Source: Halomonas icarae (lineage in GTDB: Bacteria; Pseudomonadota; Gammaproteobacteria; Pseudomonadales; Halomonadaceae). Taken from it: DNA of 64,000 nucleotides. The stretch spans positions 2,648,489 to 2,712,488 of the forward strand of contig NZ_WUTS01000001.1 of NCBI RefSeq assembly GCF_009901955.1. Reading direction: 5' to 3'. This document shows, piece by piece, positions 1-7,783 of the stretch. Under the pieces are notes generated by a model, which saw nothing but the letters and a program-made list of their open reading frames with translations, was not told where the DNA came from and ran no database searches. Both the position numbers and the translations under genes were made by a program. The first letter of the stretch is position 1. Each line of letters opens with the position of its first letter.

Positions 1-409
1 AGAGCTCCCGATAGACATGTACGAAGGAATTCCGAATGTTGGTGCGGATACCCTTGTACTCGGGATAGGCCATCAAGGCCGACACGATGGCTTCGTACTG
101 AGGGCCACACTGCCTGACACAGTCAAAATAAAGTGCCACGACATGATGCACTCGCTCCTGGAGCGAGCGTGCCTGGCCGGCGACCCGCTGCCGGGTCACA
201 TCAACCAGTCGCTGGTCGAACCGAGCGTATAACTGATAGAGCAGGTTGGCCCGACTTTGGAAGTGGTCATAGGCCACGGGCTTGGTCACGCCCGCTTCCT
301 TGGCGAGTGTGGCCAGAGTGAGAGCATCCGCTCCATCGCGCTCGAGAATCACCAGAGACAGATCCAACAGTTGCTGTCGTCGCTCATCCTTGGAAAGTCT
401 CTTTCGCAT
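1..409 (-). CDS. TetR-family transcriptional regulator (partial, runs off left edge)
   Basis: The reverse strand reads open from an ATG at 409 to the window edge, giving about 136 N-terminal residues. An N-terminal basic stretch is followed by a TetR helix-turn-helix (TLATLAKEAGVTKPVAYDHF, about residues 34-53) and a YQLY segment typical of the fourth helix. The ligand-binding C-terminal domain lies partly outside the window. The gene sits 15 bp downstream of the CMD-family gene on the same strand, so the two are probably cotranscribed from the promoter near 1063-1091 and this protein probably represses it by binding the palindrome there. The effector is unknown. Confidence 0.85.
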   Translation of the reverse strand, partial: MRKRLSKDERRQQLLDLSLVILERDGADALTLATLAKEAGVTKPVAYDHFQSRANLLYQLYARFDQRLVDVTRQRVAGQARSLQERVHHVVALYFDCVRQCGPQYEAIVSALMAYPEYKGIRTNIRNSFVHVYREL

Positions 410-424
410 TGTCGCTTCGCTTAC

Positions 425-964
425 TCAGGGTTCGGAAATCAGCTCAACTTTCGGGAAGTCGATCTTGGGTTGAACCAGATTGTTGACCCAGTTGCTGAAA
501 TTGTTAATTCCTGCCCAGGCCACTATCTGCATGATCAGGGCATCACTCATGCCCAGAGCCCTGCAGCTATCTTTCCGCTCAGGGGGGCAAGCGCCATTAT
601 TTTCCATCACGTCGAGGGCCAGATCGAGCATTGCCTGATCCAGGGGGGCACTGGCCTCGCCACCCTGTGCGGCACGGCACTCCTCCTTGCTCATGCCCAG
701 CTTTCGGGCCGAAAAGGTATGCCCACTGACACAATAATGGCAGCCGTTGCGGTTGGCCACGGCCAGGGAGATCAGCTCTCGCTGCCGCTCACTCAACAGA
801 CAGCGCTCCTCGATCGCCTCCTCGAATGCTAGGTAGCCTTTCAGGCTCGCCCCATCGATACCCAGGGCCCCGTAGAAATTCGGGACCATCCCATAGCGCT
901 CCTGGAACTCCTTCAAGATAGGCGTGGCCAGATCATCTGCCGTTTCAAGATTCACCGGTTTCAT
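425..964 (-). CDS. carboxymuconolactone decarboxylase (AhpD-like) family protein
   Basis: A 179-residue protein of the CMD/AhpD superfamily. The diagnostic stretch NRNGCHYCVSGHT (about residues 71-83) holds the C-x2-C...H redox motif used by alkylhydroperoxidase-like members of the family, so a peroxidase or thiol-disulfide role is more likely than a true decarboxylase one. Length fits the peroxidase-related branch. It is the first gene of a two-gene unit with a TetR regulator, which suggests induction by a toxic or electrophilic small molecule. Its own substrate cannot be read from sequence. Confidence 0.8.
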   Translation of the reverse strand: MKPVNLETADDLATPILKEFQERYGMVPNFYGALGIDGASLKGYLAFEEAIEERCLLSERQRELISLAVANRNGCHYCVSGHTFSARKLGMSKEECRAAQGGEASAPLDQAMLDLALDVMENNGACPPERKDSCRALGMSDALIMQIVAWAGINNFSNWVNNLVQPKIDFPKVELISEP

Positions 965-1047
965 CGTTCAACTCACTCAACAAAAAATGGCAGAGAAACC
1001 TCTTTTGTTTAGAGGGATATAGCGGTTTACGATATGAGCTCATTCTA

Positions 1048-1100
1048 AACCTACTAATGGTAAGTATACCATTGGTAGGTTGGCATTACAACCTACCATT
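1048..1100 (-). promoter_or_regulatory. sigma70-type promoter overlapped by a TetR-type palindromic operator
   Basis: Two 15-bp arms, AACCTACTAATGGTA (1048-1062) and TACCATTGGTAGGTT (1067-1081), form an inverted repeat with one mismatch around AGTA. A third half site, AACCTACCATT, follows at 1090-1100. On the reverse strand a promoter, TTGTAA (1091-1086) - 17 bp - TATACT (1068-1063), has its -10 box at the centre of the palindrome. A repressor bound here would block transcription of the CMD and TetR genes. Assignment to the neighbouring TetR is inference from position. Confidence 0.75.
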
Positions 1101-1104
1101 CATA

Positions 1105-1345
1105 GTGCGCCAAGCGCGGCTCGCAGCGCCGATTAGGCGCTATCCGGTGCAGTGATGGTTGGCTGGATGACCTGGGGGTGAAAGTCCCCTACGGACCCTG
1201 ATAATGGGAATCGTTAGCTGAACAGCAAGGGTGTCCGTCGCGAGGCGGAATTTGGAGGGAAGCTGCAGGCAAGCTCCTGGCCCGACGAACAGGAACCGCA
1301 TATGAGGCAGCCACATCTGGATGAGAGGGCCATAAAACTCGCGTA
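1105..1345 (+). mobile_element. 5' fragment of a bacterial group II intron, no intron-encoded protein
   Basis: The segment begins GTGCGCC, the usual 5' end of bacterial group II introns, and continues with sequence I recognise as their domain I, including GGGGGTGAAAGTCCCC (1174-1189) and CCCGACGAACAGGAACCGCA (1281-1300). The preceding exon hexamer TTCATA (1099-1104) can pair with TATGAG at 1301-1306, as expected for an IBS1-EBS1 contact (one G-U pair). No reverse transcriptase/maturase gene or 3' domains follow, since the ada gene ends at 1386. It is a truncated remnant. The right boundary is approximate. Confidence 0.7.
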
Positions 1346-1385
1346 TTCGGATTACCCTAATAAATTTTCACTAACCACATGTTCC

Positions 1386-2519
1386 TTATATTGACTCATC
1401 GCTTCTCCCCACCTCTTTCCCCGTTAACTTGGTGGCTTCTCCACGTGCTGCTTCTCGCCTTAGCAAGGTACGCTTTCTCTCCACGCCCCAGCGGTAGCCG
1501 GAGAGCGCCCCGTCGCTGCGCACGACCCGGTGGCAGGGAATGGCAAGCGCGAGGGGGTTGGAGGCGCAGGCCCTCGCCACGGCACGCACCGCCTTGGGAG
1601 AGCCGATCCGCTCCGCCAACGCCGCATAGCTGATCGTGCTGCCGACGGGTATCTCGGTCAGCGCCTGCCAGACGCGCTGCTGAAAAGCGGTCCCACGAAT
1701 ATCCAGCGGCAGTGACAGTCCGACCCCCGGCGCCTCGACGAACGCCACCACCTTGGCCACCCAGGCGTCGAAGCGCTTGCCCCCGGGGATCAGGTGGGCG
1801 TTGGCGAACTGCTCCTGGAACGCCTGCAACAGCCGCTCCGGATCGCTGCCCAGGGAGATGGCACAGATGCCCTTTTCGCTGGACGCCACCAGTATCGTGC
1901 CCAGCGAGCATTCTCCCAGGGCGAACTGAATCTCCATGCCCTTGCCTCCCTCGCGGTACCGCTTGGGGGTCATGCCCAGCATGCGTTCGGCACCGGCATA
2001 GAAGCGTCCGCTGGAATTGAAGCCCGCCTCATAGATCGCATCAGTGACCGTCTCTTGCTGCGTCAGTGCCTGGCGCACACGATCCGCCCGGCAAGCGGTC
2101 GCGTAGGCCCTGGGCGTGAGACCGGTGACCGACTTGAAGACACGATGGAAATGGAACCGACTCAACCCCGCCACCCGGGCCAGTTCGTCGAGCGATGGCA
2201 GTGCTTCGCCGTGTTCGATAAAGCGGCAGGCCCTGGCGACGAGCTGGGCGTGCTGCTGGGGCAAGGAGGTGGCCTCCTGGGGACGACAGCGCTGGCAGGG
2301 CCGGTACCCCGCCTCCTCGGCGGCGGCCGCATCGGCATGGAACTCAGCGTTTTCACGGCGCGGCCGGCGCGATGGGCAGGTGGGGCGACAATAGATCCCG
2401 GTGGTGCGCACAGCATAGACGAAGGCATCGTCCGCGGCGGCGTCGCGGGCCAGTACCGCGGCCCATTTTGCCTCATCGGAATCGAAGCGTAGGAGGGAAT
2501 CGTCGGATGTCTCGTTCAT
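1386..2519 (-). CDS. ada: bifunctional Ada: methylphosphotriester sensor/AraC activator and O6-methylguanine-DNA methyltransferase
   Basis: A 377-residue protein with the full Ada architecture. The N-terminal zinc domain has the Cys ligands in TGIYCRPTCPSRRP and YRPCQRCRP. An AraC-type helix-turn-helix region follows (LDELARVAGLSRFHFHRVFK, about residues 120-140). The C-terminal methyltransferase domain carries the acceptor motif IPCHRV. It repairs alkylated DNA and, once methylated at the N-terminal Cys, activates alkylation-response genes. The start at 2519 is preferred over an upstream in-frame ATG at 2606 because CAGGAG lies just upstream. No alkB or alkA partner is adjacent. Confidence 0.93.
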   Translation of the reverse strand: MNETSDDSLLRFDSDEAKWAAVLARDAAADDAFVYAVRTTGIYCRPTCPSRRPRRENAEFHADAAAAEEAGYRPCQRCRPQEATSLPQQHAQLVARACRFIEHGEALPSLDELARVAGLSRFHFHRVFKSVTGLTPRAYATACRADRVRQALTQQETVTDAIYEAGFNSSGRFYAGAERMLGMTPKRYREGGKGMEIQFALGECSLGTILVASSEKGICAISLGSDPERLLQAFQEQFANAHLIPGGKRFDAWVAKVVAFVEAPGVGLSLPLDIRGTAFQQRVWQALTEIPVGSTISYAALAERIGSPKAVRAVARACASNPLALAIPCHRVVRSDGALSGYRWGVERKRTLLRREAARGEATKLTGKEVGRSDESI

Positions 2520-2818
2520 GGCGGGCTCCTGCAGAGGCTGCGGCAATCTCCATGAGTGCAGGATGCGCCCCGACGGCGACTGGCACACTCCGCCTCTTGC
2601 TTTCAAAGCGAACTCACGCGCGCTGGGTGGCGAGGCTTGCTCGCGTGACGGCCTCGACCCTCTGCCACTCTACCACGCCGATAGCGACCGTCAGTGGAGG
2701 GCCCCTACAAGACAGTGAGTCGCACGACCTTCTCGTCGAGTTCCAGGGCAAGAAGCGAAGTTCCCTCATCGCTTCTCTGACCTAGGCTGCTAGGGTTTCC
2801 CCGACCGGAGTAGTCGCG

Positions 2819-3778
2819 ATGAAGACGATCGATCGAACCATGGGGCCCATGGAGTGGGCGTTATTGCTGAGCTTGTCGATGCTGTGGGGCGGCTCGTTCT
2901 TTTTCGTGGGGGTGGCCGTCGAGGACCTCGGGCCACTCACCATCGTGGCCCTGCGAGTGGGCCTGGCCGCCGTGGCGCTGAACGCCTGGATTCTCCTGCG
3001 GGGCCAGCGCATGCCACTCGACCCGGGGCTATGGGCCGCCTTCTTCGGCATGGGCCTGCTCAACAACATGATTCCCTTCAGCCTGATCGCCTGGGGACAG
3101 GGGCATATCGCCAGTGGCTTGGCATCGATTCTCAACGCCACCACGCCTTTTTTCACCCTCATCGTGGCGCACGTCCTCACCCGCGACGAGCCTCTCACCC
3201 CAGGCCGCCTCCTGGGCGTGGCCATCGGCTTCGCCGGTGTGGTGTACATGCTGGGCAGCGAGGTTCACGCGGGTACCGCCAGCCACTCATGGGCACAGCT
3301 GGCGGTGCTGGCCGGCGCCCTCTCTTATGCCTTTGCCGGGGTCTTCGGGCGTCGCTTTCGCCGGCTGGGCTGTTCGCCCCTGGTGGCCGCCTGTGGCCAG
3401 GTCACGGCCTCGGCGCTGGTGCTGATGCCCTTGGCCCTGGGGGTGGAGCGCTTCTGGCAAGCGCCCTGGCCGGGGCCGGCCACCTGGTCGGCGGTGGTCG
3501 GCCTGGCCCTGTTCTCGACCGCCCTGGCGTACCTGATCTACTTCCGCCTGCTGGCGAGCGCGGGGGCGACGAACCTGTTGCTGGTCACGTTTCTGATCCC
3601 GGCCAGCGCCATTCTGCTGGGGATAGTCGTGCTGGGCGAGCGGCTGGAGTGGCGCCATCTGACCGGCATGGGGCTGATCGGCCTCGGGTTGGTATCCATC
3701 GACGGCCGGCCGTGGCGGTGGCTCCGAAGCGTGGCCCACGCGTGTTGGAAGGCCCGGCGAGAGGGAGCACGCCGATGA
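2819..3778 (+). CDS. EamA/DMT-family transporter (RhaT/YdcZ-like exporter)
   Basis: A 319-residue integral membrane protein with about ten hydrophobic segments arranged as two EamA repeats; the first starts with LSMLWGGSFFFVGVAV. The repeats and length match the drug/metabolite transporter superfamily. GGAG upstream of the ATG supports the start. The ends near WLRSVAHACWKARREG are basic, consistent with a cytoplasmic tail. Substrate unknown; family members export amino acids and other metabolites. No functional partner is evident, as the next gene pair has its own promoter region. Confidence 0.85.
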   Translation: MKTIDRTMGPMEWALLLSLSMLWGGSFFFVGVAVEDLGPLTIVALRVGLAAVALNAWILLRGQRMPLDPGLWAAFFGMGLLNNMIPFSLIAWGQGHIASGLASILNATTPFFTLIVAHVLTRDEPLTPGRLLGVAIGFAGVVYMLGSEVHAGTASHSWAQLAVLAGALSYAFAGVFGRRFRRLGCSPLVAACGQVTASALVLMPLALGVERFWQAPWPGPATWSAVVGLALFSTALAYLIYFRLLASAGATNLLLVTFLIPASAILLGIVVLGERLEWRHLTGMGLIGLGLVSIDGRPWRWLRSVAHACWKARREGARR

Positions 3779-3872
3779 TATGGCTTGCAATGTCGTGAGC
3801 CTGTCGACCGGGCATAGAGCCCCATGGAGTCATGCCCTACCAGCAACCTCAGCCAAGTTGACATCACTCGAA

Positions 3873-3892
3873 ATGACAAGCATGTTTGTCAT
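3873..3892 (+). promoter_or_regulatory. palindromic operator directly before the small HTH gene
   Basis: ATGACAA (3873-3879) and TTGTCAT (3886-3892) are perfect 7-bp inverted arms around a CATG-centred hexamer, ending one base before the ATG at 3893. A TTGACA box lies at 3858-3863. The position suggests autorepression by the HTH protein it precedes. Confidence 0.55.
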
Positions 3893-4093
3893 ATGAAAAA
3901 TCGGATTCGCGTGCTGCGCAAGGCACAAGGCCTGACCCAGGCTGATCTGGCCGATACGCTGGGCGTGTCACGCAACACCATCAACTCCATCGAAGTCGGC
4001 CGCTACGTGCCCTCGTTACCCCTGGCACTGAAGTTGGCAAGGTTCTTCGGCAAACCTGTTGAGGAGGTATTCGATGACCGATCCGAGACCTGA
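3893..4093 (+). CDS. small XRE/Cro-type helix-turn-helix regulator
   Basis: A 66-residue single-domain protein. The HTH reads LTQADLADTLGVSRNTINSI (about residues 14-33), followed by the Y-x-PSLxLALKLARFF pattern of the YgzD-like XRE subgroup. The start at 3893 gives the canonical MKNRIRVLR beginning; an upstream ATG at 3824 would add 23 unconserved residues and run through the palindrome. The downstream membrane-protein gene overlaps it by 20 bp, so the two are translationally coupled. Such small XRE proteins are often encoded with a short membrane protein whose role is unknown. Confidence 0.85.
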   Translation: MKNRIRVLRKAQGLTQADLADTLGVSRNTINSIEVGRYVPSLPLALKLARFFGKPVEEVFDDRSET

Positions 4094-4493
4094 CTCTTCC
4101 ACCCCTTCCCCTGTCCAACGACGGCCGATAGCCGTGCCGCTGGTTGGCGTGGCCCTGGGAGTGGCCATGTTCCTGGTCTCGTGGCTGGTGGCGGATGCTC
4201 CCGGCCAGGGTGTGGCGATGCTCGCGATCATGCTTGCCTACGCGACAGTAATGCGCCATGGCCAACGCTTCGAGACCGTCCAGGTACTCAGTCAGGATCC
4301 ACCACTAGATGAACGCCATGCGCTGATCCAGCAGCGTGCCGTGGCGATCGCCTACTATGCAGTAGTTGGCGTCTCCCTGATTGGCTTTATCTGGGAGATG
4401 GCGCATGGGATCACCGGCGCCTTCACCTTGATCTGCTTCGTCGGCGGCATCACCCATATGTGCGCCACGGCGATCTTGCGCCGCCGCTTATAG
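4074..4493 (+). CDS. small four-helix membrane protein of unknown function
   Basis: A 139-residue protein with four clear hydrophobic segments (about residues 20-41, 44-63, 88-111 and 113-134) and little soluble sequence besides a short charged loop ending DERHALIQQRAVA. GAGGAGG at 4061-4067 decides the ATG at 4074. It overlaps the XRE gene by 20 bp. The combination resembles HTH plus DUF2178-type membrane-protein pairs, but I do not claim that family firmly. No function can be assigned. Confidence 0.7.
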   Translation: MTDPRPDSSTPSPVQRRPIAVPLVGVALGVAMFLVSWLVADAPGQGVAMLAIMLAYATVMRHGQRFETVQVLSQDPPLDERHALIQQRAVAIAYYAVVGVSLIGFIWEMAHGITGAFTLICFVGGITHMCATAILRRRL

Positions 4494-4621
4494 TTCGTCG
4501 AGGTGACGGCCAGCGATGACTAGTCTCCGCTTCGCTCTATCCGTCTGTCGCCATGTTCCCAAGAGGACCGAAACAATCAAGCTCCTCGGAGCCGCACGGC
4601 TTGCTTACTCTGCGTCCTATA

Positions 4622-4660
4622 GAAAAAAAGATTATTTTATTCACAGCAACTATAAAATAA
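4622..4660 (-). terminator. AT-rich rho-independent terminator of the MDR reductase gene
   Basis: On the reverse strand TTATTTTAT and ATAAAATAA (plus-strand 4632-4640 and 4652-4660) form a 9-bp stem with an 11-nt loop, followed by a run of seven T. The segment 4494-4677 otherwise holds no gene and marks the drop from GC-rich to AT-rich DNA. Confidence 0.65.
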
Positions 4661-4677
4661 AGATTGCGTACTGAAAA

Positions 4678-5652
4678 CTAATCAGGTGTAAAAACCAGCT
4701 TGCCGAACAAAGACTTTGATCTTAGCTCGGCAATATTCATGGCAAATTTAAACTCTTCAAACGGGACATACCTATCAACGTCAAGGCTCACCTTATGAAC
4801 CATAAAATGATCCAGCATTTTTTTGAAATTTTCACGCCGAGAATCTTTTCCAATCGAGCTCTCCCAATGACGTAAGAAGAAGGTTCTAAAATCTATCTGC
4901 CGATCTCTCAAACATTCAAAAAATCTAGAACCATAAAAACTTAAAGAAAGAGTACCATAGTTTATAAACCTACCTTTATCACACAGGGTGAAAAGTAGCT
5001 TTTCTCCCTCTCCACCACCAATAGCGTCAAATGCGATGTTGGGTCTAGGCAAACCCATACTCACAATCTCACGACAAAAGTCATCACTTGAACTCAACAC
5101 ATAGTTCGATTGATATGGATAGTTTTCAGGACTTGATGTGATGACAATAACTGTGTATCCCAGCGAAGATGATAATTGAGAAAATATCTTGCCTATTGCT
5201 GAGCGACCAGCATTAATAATCACAACATCTCTTTCCGAAAGATTCGCAACCTCGGTTGTCATAGCCCAGGCTGTTAAAGAGTTAATATACAACTGACATG
5301 CATAACCACTTTCCAGATCTTGAGGGATATGAAAAATATTATCCGGTAATGCGTCTATATACTCCTGCCATGCACCACTCGCAGCCAATAGCACTCTTTG
5401 GCCCGCTGAATAACCTGGATGATTGGATTCTACAACCTTACCAGCGGCTTCAAAACCAGGAACTCTAGGGGGCTTATGAAAGCGCCTATATTGCCCAACA
5501 CCATAAATAGATAAAAGATCGCTTGGATTAATATTTGCCGCCTCGACCCTGACTCGGACTTTATCTTTCTCAAGATCCCTCAATGGAACACGCTCTAACG
5601 TCAGTGACTCTTCGGGCTTACCGAAGCAAAACTGCTTAATTCTCGCATTCAT
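4678..5652 (-). CDS. zinc-independent MDR oxidoreductase (2-enoyl thioester reductase/quinone reductase-like)
   Basis: A 324-residue medium-chain dehydrogenase/reductase. It has the N-terminal GroES-like fold with VPGFEAAGKVVE and the cofactor-binding region VVIINAGRSAIGKIFSQL. The structural-zinc Cys cluster of alcohol dehydrogenases is absent. INSLTAWAM resembles the NPLTA stretch of trans-2-enoyl thioester reductases, so an NADPH-dependent enoyl or quinone reductase is the best guess. Two close start codons (5661, 5652) are possible, neither with a strong RBS. The gene is markedly AT-rich compared with the rest of the window, pointing to horizontal acquisition. Confidence 0.7.
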   Translation of the reverse strand: MNARIKQFCFGKPEESLTLERVPLRDLEKDKVRVRVEAANINPSDLLSIYGVGQYRRFHKPPRVPGFEAAGKVVESNHPGYSAGQRVLLAASGAWQEYIDALPDNIFHIPQDLESGYACQLYINSLTAWAMTTEVANLSERDVVIINAGRSAIGKIFSQLSSSLGYTVIVITSSPENYPYQSNYVLSSSDDFCREIVSMGLPRPNIAFDAIGGGEGEKLLFTLCDKGRFINYGTLSLSFYGSRFFECLRDRQIDFRTFFLRHWESSIGKDSRRENFKKMLDHFMVHKVSLDVDRYVPFEEFKFAMNIAELRSKSLFGKLVFTPD

Positions 5653-5739
5653 TTCACACATCCAATATATAAAGGCAACATTCACACATGTTAATCCATT
5701 AGTATTTTTATACAAAAAAATTCCAACCATGCCACGAGG

Positions 5740-6060
5740 ATGGCTGCCACAACGCCCAAGCGTAGCAACCAACCGACCCAACATGGCGCTGCCACGACCT
5801 ATCGTCACTGCCATCTCTCTACTGAAAATCGGGCCATTATGCTTATGGCGCGCCGCATGCGCTCGATTCAGTCTATCGACCCACCTAGGCCGTATATCGT
5901 GTCACGGAAACACTTTGCCATACTATAAAACCCACCAAGGGATACGATACCAGCTTAGCGGCCTACCAAGCCTACTAAACGCCTCATCGGTTCCGATGCC
6001 GCGCCAAAGTGGGTCCTGCCTACAGTGGTCGAGCAGATCACGTTGGTGAGCTGCACGCTT
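5740..6060 (+). mobile_element. degenerate IS30-type transposase N-terminal remnant, forward orientation
   Basis: The forward frame from 5740 reads TTYRHCHLSTENRAIMLMAR, close to the N-terminal TTYRHLSxExRxxIMxMxR pattern of IS30 transposases, and then falls apart. Around 5940-6050 a second stretch (GYDTSLAAYQAY, stop, then RFRCRAKVGPAY) resembles the next part of the same protein with frame breaks. No intact gene and no clear terminal repeats are visible. It lies in inverted orientation to the larger IS30 remnant at 6150-7060, so at least two IS30 copies decayed here. Confidence 0.45.
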
Positions 6061-6149
6061 TCCGCAACGTGCCATTCCCACATACACTGCATCACTCCCA
6101 GGCTATGGGGTCTGGTGAGTCAACCTAGCAGTACATTGTGTCGTCGGAG

Positions 6150-7060
6150 TATTCCCTGAATTTTAAGCAATAAGCGCAGCATCTGCGGTATCCAGGGCTC
6201 CAGAGCATTCCCCAGGAATACCTGTGCCGGTGTCCGATAGCCGAGCCCTTTTCAGGACAGTCATTCAGCTTCTTGATCACTTGGCGCAGCTTGGCATCAG
6301 TGACCTGGCGGAAGTTCTTTCACTTGGGGAAGTAGTTCCGTATCAGGTCATTGGTGTTCTCGTTAGTCCCACGTTGCCCGGAGCAGTAGGGATCACAGAA
6401 GTACATAGTCGCCGTCACCACCTTAGCCACGGCTTCGTAGCCGGAGAATTCCGAGCCATAGCGATGGTCTAACCAGCTGCCAGACGTGGATTCAACAATC
6501 AGACCACAGCCGCCTGCGTCAGCTCCGCTGAATTTGGCAGCCGTGCTGCCAGCAGGTAGCCACTACGCCGCTCTTCCAACCTGACCGGGCCCGATTGCTT
6601 GTGCCTCAGGGTCACGGTGTCACCCTTCCATTGACTGATGAAGAGCCTGTCATCAAGCTCGGCCGTGCGATTCTCGATGCCTACGCGGTTGAGGATCTTG
6701 CGAAACACTGCGCTCTTGGCCTGGGCAAGGTGCTTGCTTCGCCGCTTGGATTGGCGGAAGTGCTGCCAGAGATCGCCACCGCAGGCCTTGTCACCCCAGA
6801 TCAAAGAGTAGATCCACTGGTGTCTGACGCCTACACCGGTTAAGGTAACATGAATCCGCCGATCTGCCTCGGGCTCCACTCCTCAGGCAGCCGGTCGAAG
6901 ACGTCGGCGAACATACTGGGCAAGCGCCTCGCCCACTTCCAGGCGGTGCACCGCCGGTGATCACTACGGGCCTGTGCCTATTCGGGGTCGAAGCCGCTGG
7001 CGGTGGCGTTGCGGCGCAGTTCACGGCTGATCGTGAAGTTATTGATGCCCAGCCCTGCTG
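6150..7060 (-). pseudogene. broken IS30-family transposase
   Basis: Read on the reverse strand from about 7060, the pieces follow the order of an IS30 transposase. FTISRELRRNATASGF is the N-terminal HTH. DRLPEEWSPRQIGG comes next. After a stop and frame change there is HQWIYSLIWGDKACGGDLWQ. KGDTVTLRHKQS lies in the DDE core region, where the usual DWEGDT reads QWKGDT. Finally GTNENTNDLIRNYFPK is followed by a stop and KLRQVIKKLND. Several stops and frameshifts make it inactive. It belongs to the insertion-sequence graveyard at the left of the accessory block. Confidence 0.75.
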
Positions 7061-7084
7061 ATCTGGCGCTGATTGATGTCCGAG

Positions 7085-7266
7085 TCATAGCAGGTGTGAA
7101 TTTGGAACAGACGCTCAAGCGCTACGCTTGGCTGTACAATCACCATATCCCGCAGAAGGCGCTACACCATCAGTCACCGATCGCAGCGATAAAGGAATGG
7201 CAGGTCAAACGTCCTGAGTTATTTACCAAGCGGGTGATTAATCACACGGGACGACACCTAGGTTAA
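7085..7266 (+). pseudogene. C-terminal fragment of an IS481/IS3-like integrase
   Basis: About 60 codons reading LEQTLKRYAWLYNHHIPQKA, then PIAAIKEWQVKRPELF and INHTGRHLG, match the C-terminal end of IS481-type (rve) transposases. The catalytic core is missing; sequence upstream of about 7070 belongs to the oppositely oriented IS30 remnant, so one element was broken by or recombined with the other. The following GNAT gene starts only 2 bp after its stop. Confidence 0.7.
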
Positions 7267-7268
7267 AA

Positions 7269-7727
7269 ATGAAATACTTAGAAATAAATACTAAAGAAGC
7301 ACCTATCCAGATTTTGCTTGAGGCCGACCCTTCAGAAAAAATTATTACCTCATATTTAAAAAATTCATGGTGTTACGCAGCTCAAGACAAAGGCGAAATC
7401 ATCGGCGCTTGTGTCGTAAAACTTATTAGAGACAACACAGCTGAAATATTCAACATTTCCGTACATCCTCAGCACCAAAAAAAAGGCATTGGCACTAACC
7501 TGTTAACTTTTACTTTAAAAAAACTACTTGAAAAAAGCATCCATCGAGTAGAGCTAGGAACAGGTGCATTTGGCTACCAGCTAACTTATTATCATCGCAT
7601 TGGCTTTCGAGTGGAGTCTGTTATAAAAAACTATTTTATAAATAACTACGCAGAACCGATCTTCGAAAACGGCATACAGCATAAAGACATGTTAAGGCTA
7701 TACATAGACATCAGACCAAGAATATAG
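7269..7727 (+). CDS. GNAT-family N-acetyltransferase
   Basis: A 152-residue single-domain acetyltransferase. Motif A, with the acetyl-CoA pyrophosphate loop, reads NISVHPQHQKKGIGTNLL (Q-x-x-G-x-G, about residues 65-82); the later LGTGAFGYQLTYYHRIGFR fits motif B. Acceptor substrate unknown. AT-rich codon use matches the neighbouring methyltransferase and Nudix genes and differs from the GC-rich backbone. It starts directly after an IS481 fragment, so its original promoter may have been lost or replaced by IS sequence. Confidence 0.85.
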   Translation: MKYLEINTKEAPIQILLEADPSEKIITSYLKNSWCYAAQDKGEIIGACVVKLIRDNTAEIFNISVHPQHQKKGIGTNLLTFTLKKLLEKSIHRVELGTGAFGYQLTYYHRIGFRVESVIKNYFINNYAEPIFENGIQHKDMLRLYIDIRPRI

Positions 7728-7753
7728 AAATAAAGACTTTTTCTTTGCTAGAC

Positions 7754-7770
7754 CCCTGGGAACTCCAGGG
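7754..7770. terminator. short hairpin between convergent GNAT and methyltransferase genes
   Basis: CCCTGG (7754-7759) and CCAGGG (7765-7770) pair around GAACT in the 56-bp gap between convergent genes. A T-rich stretch precedes it rather than follows it on the plus strand, so terminator function is uncertain. Confidence 0.35.
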
Positions 7771-7783
7771 CTCATTGATCCAC

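Noticed and set aside
257..832. 191-residue forward open frame opposite the CMD and TetR genes
   Set aside because: It lies antisense to two genes with clear family motifs and encodes no recognisable domain.
2605..2612. AAAGCGAA upstream of ada as a possible Ada box
   Set aside because: Partial match in the reverse orientation relative to ada and without a supporting A/T box.
6224..6843. Two 82-residue forward open frames
   Set aside because: They are antisense to the IS30 transposase remnant, which explains the coding-like composition.
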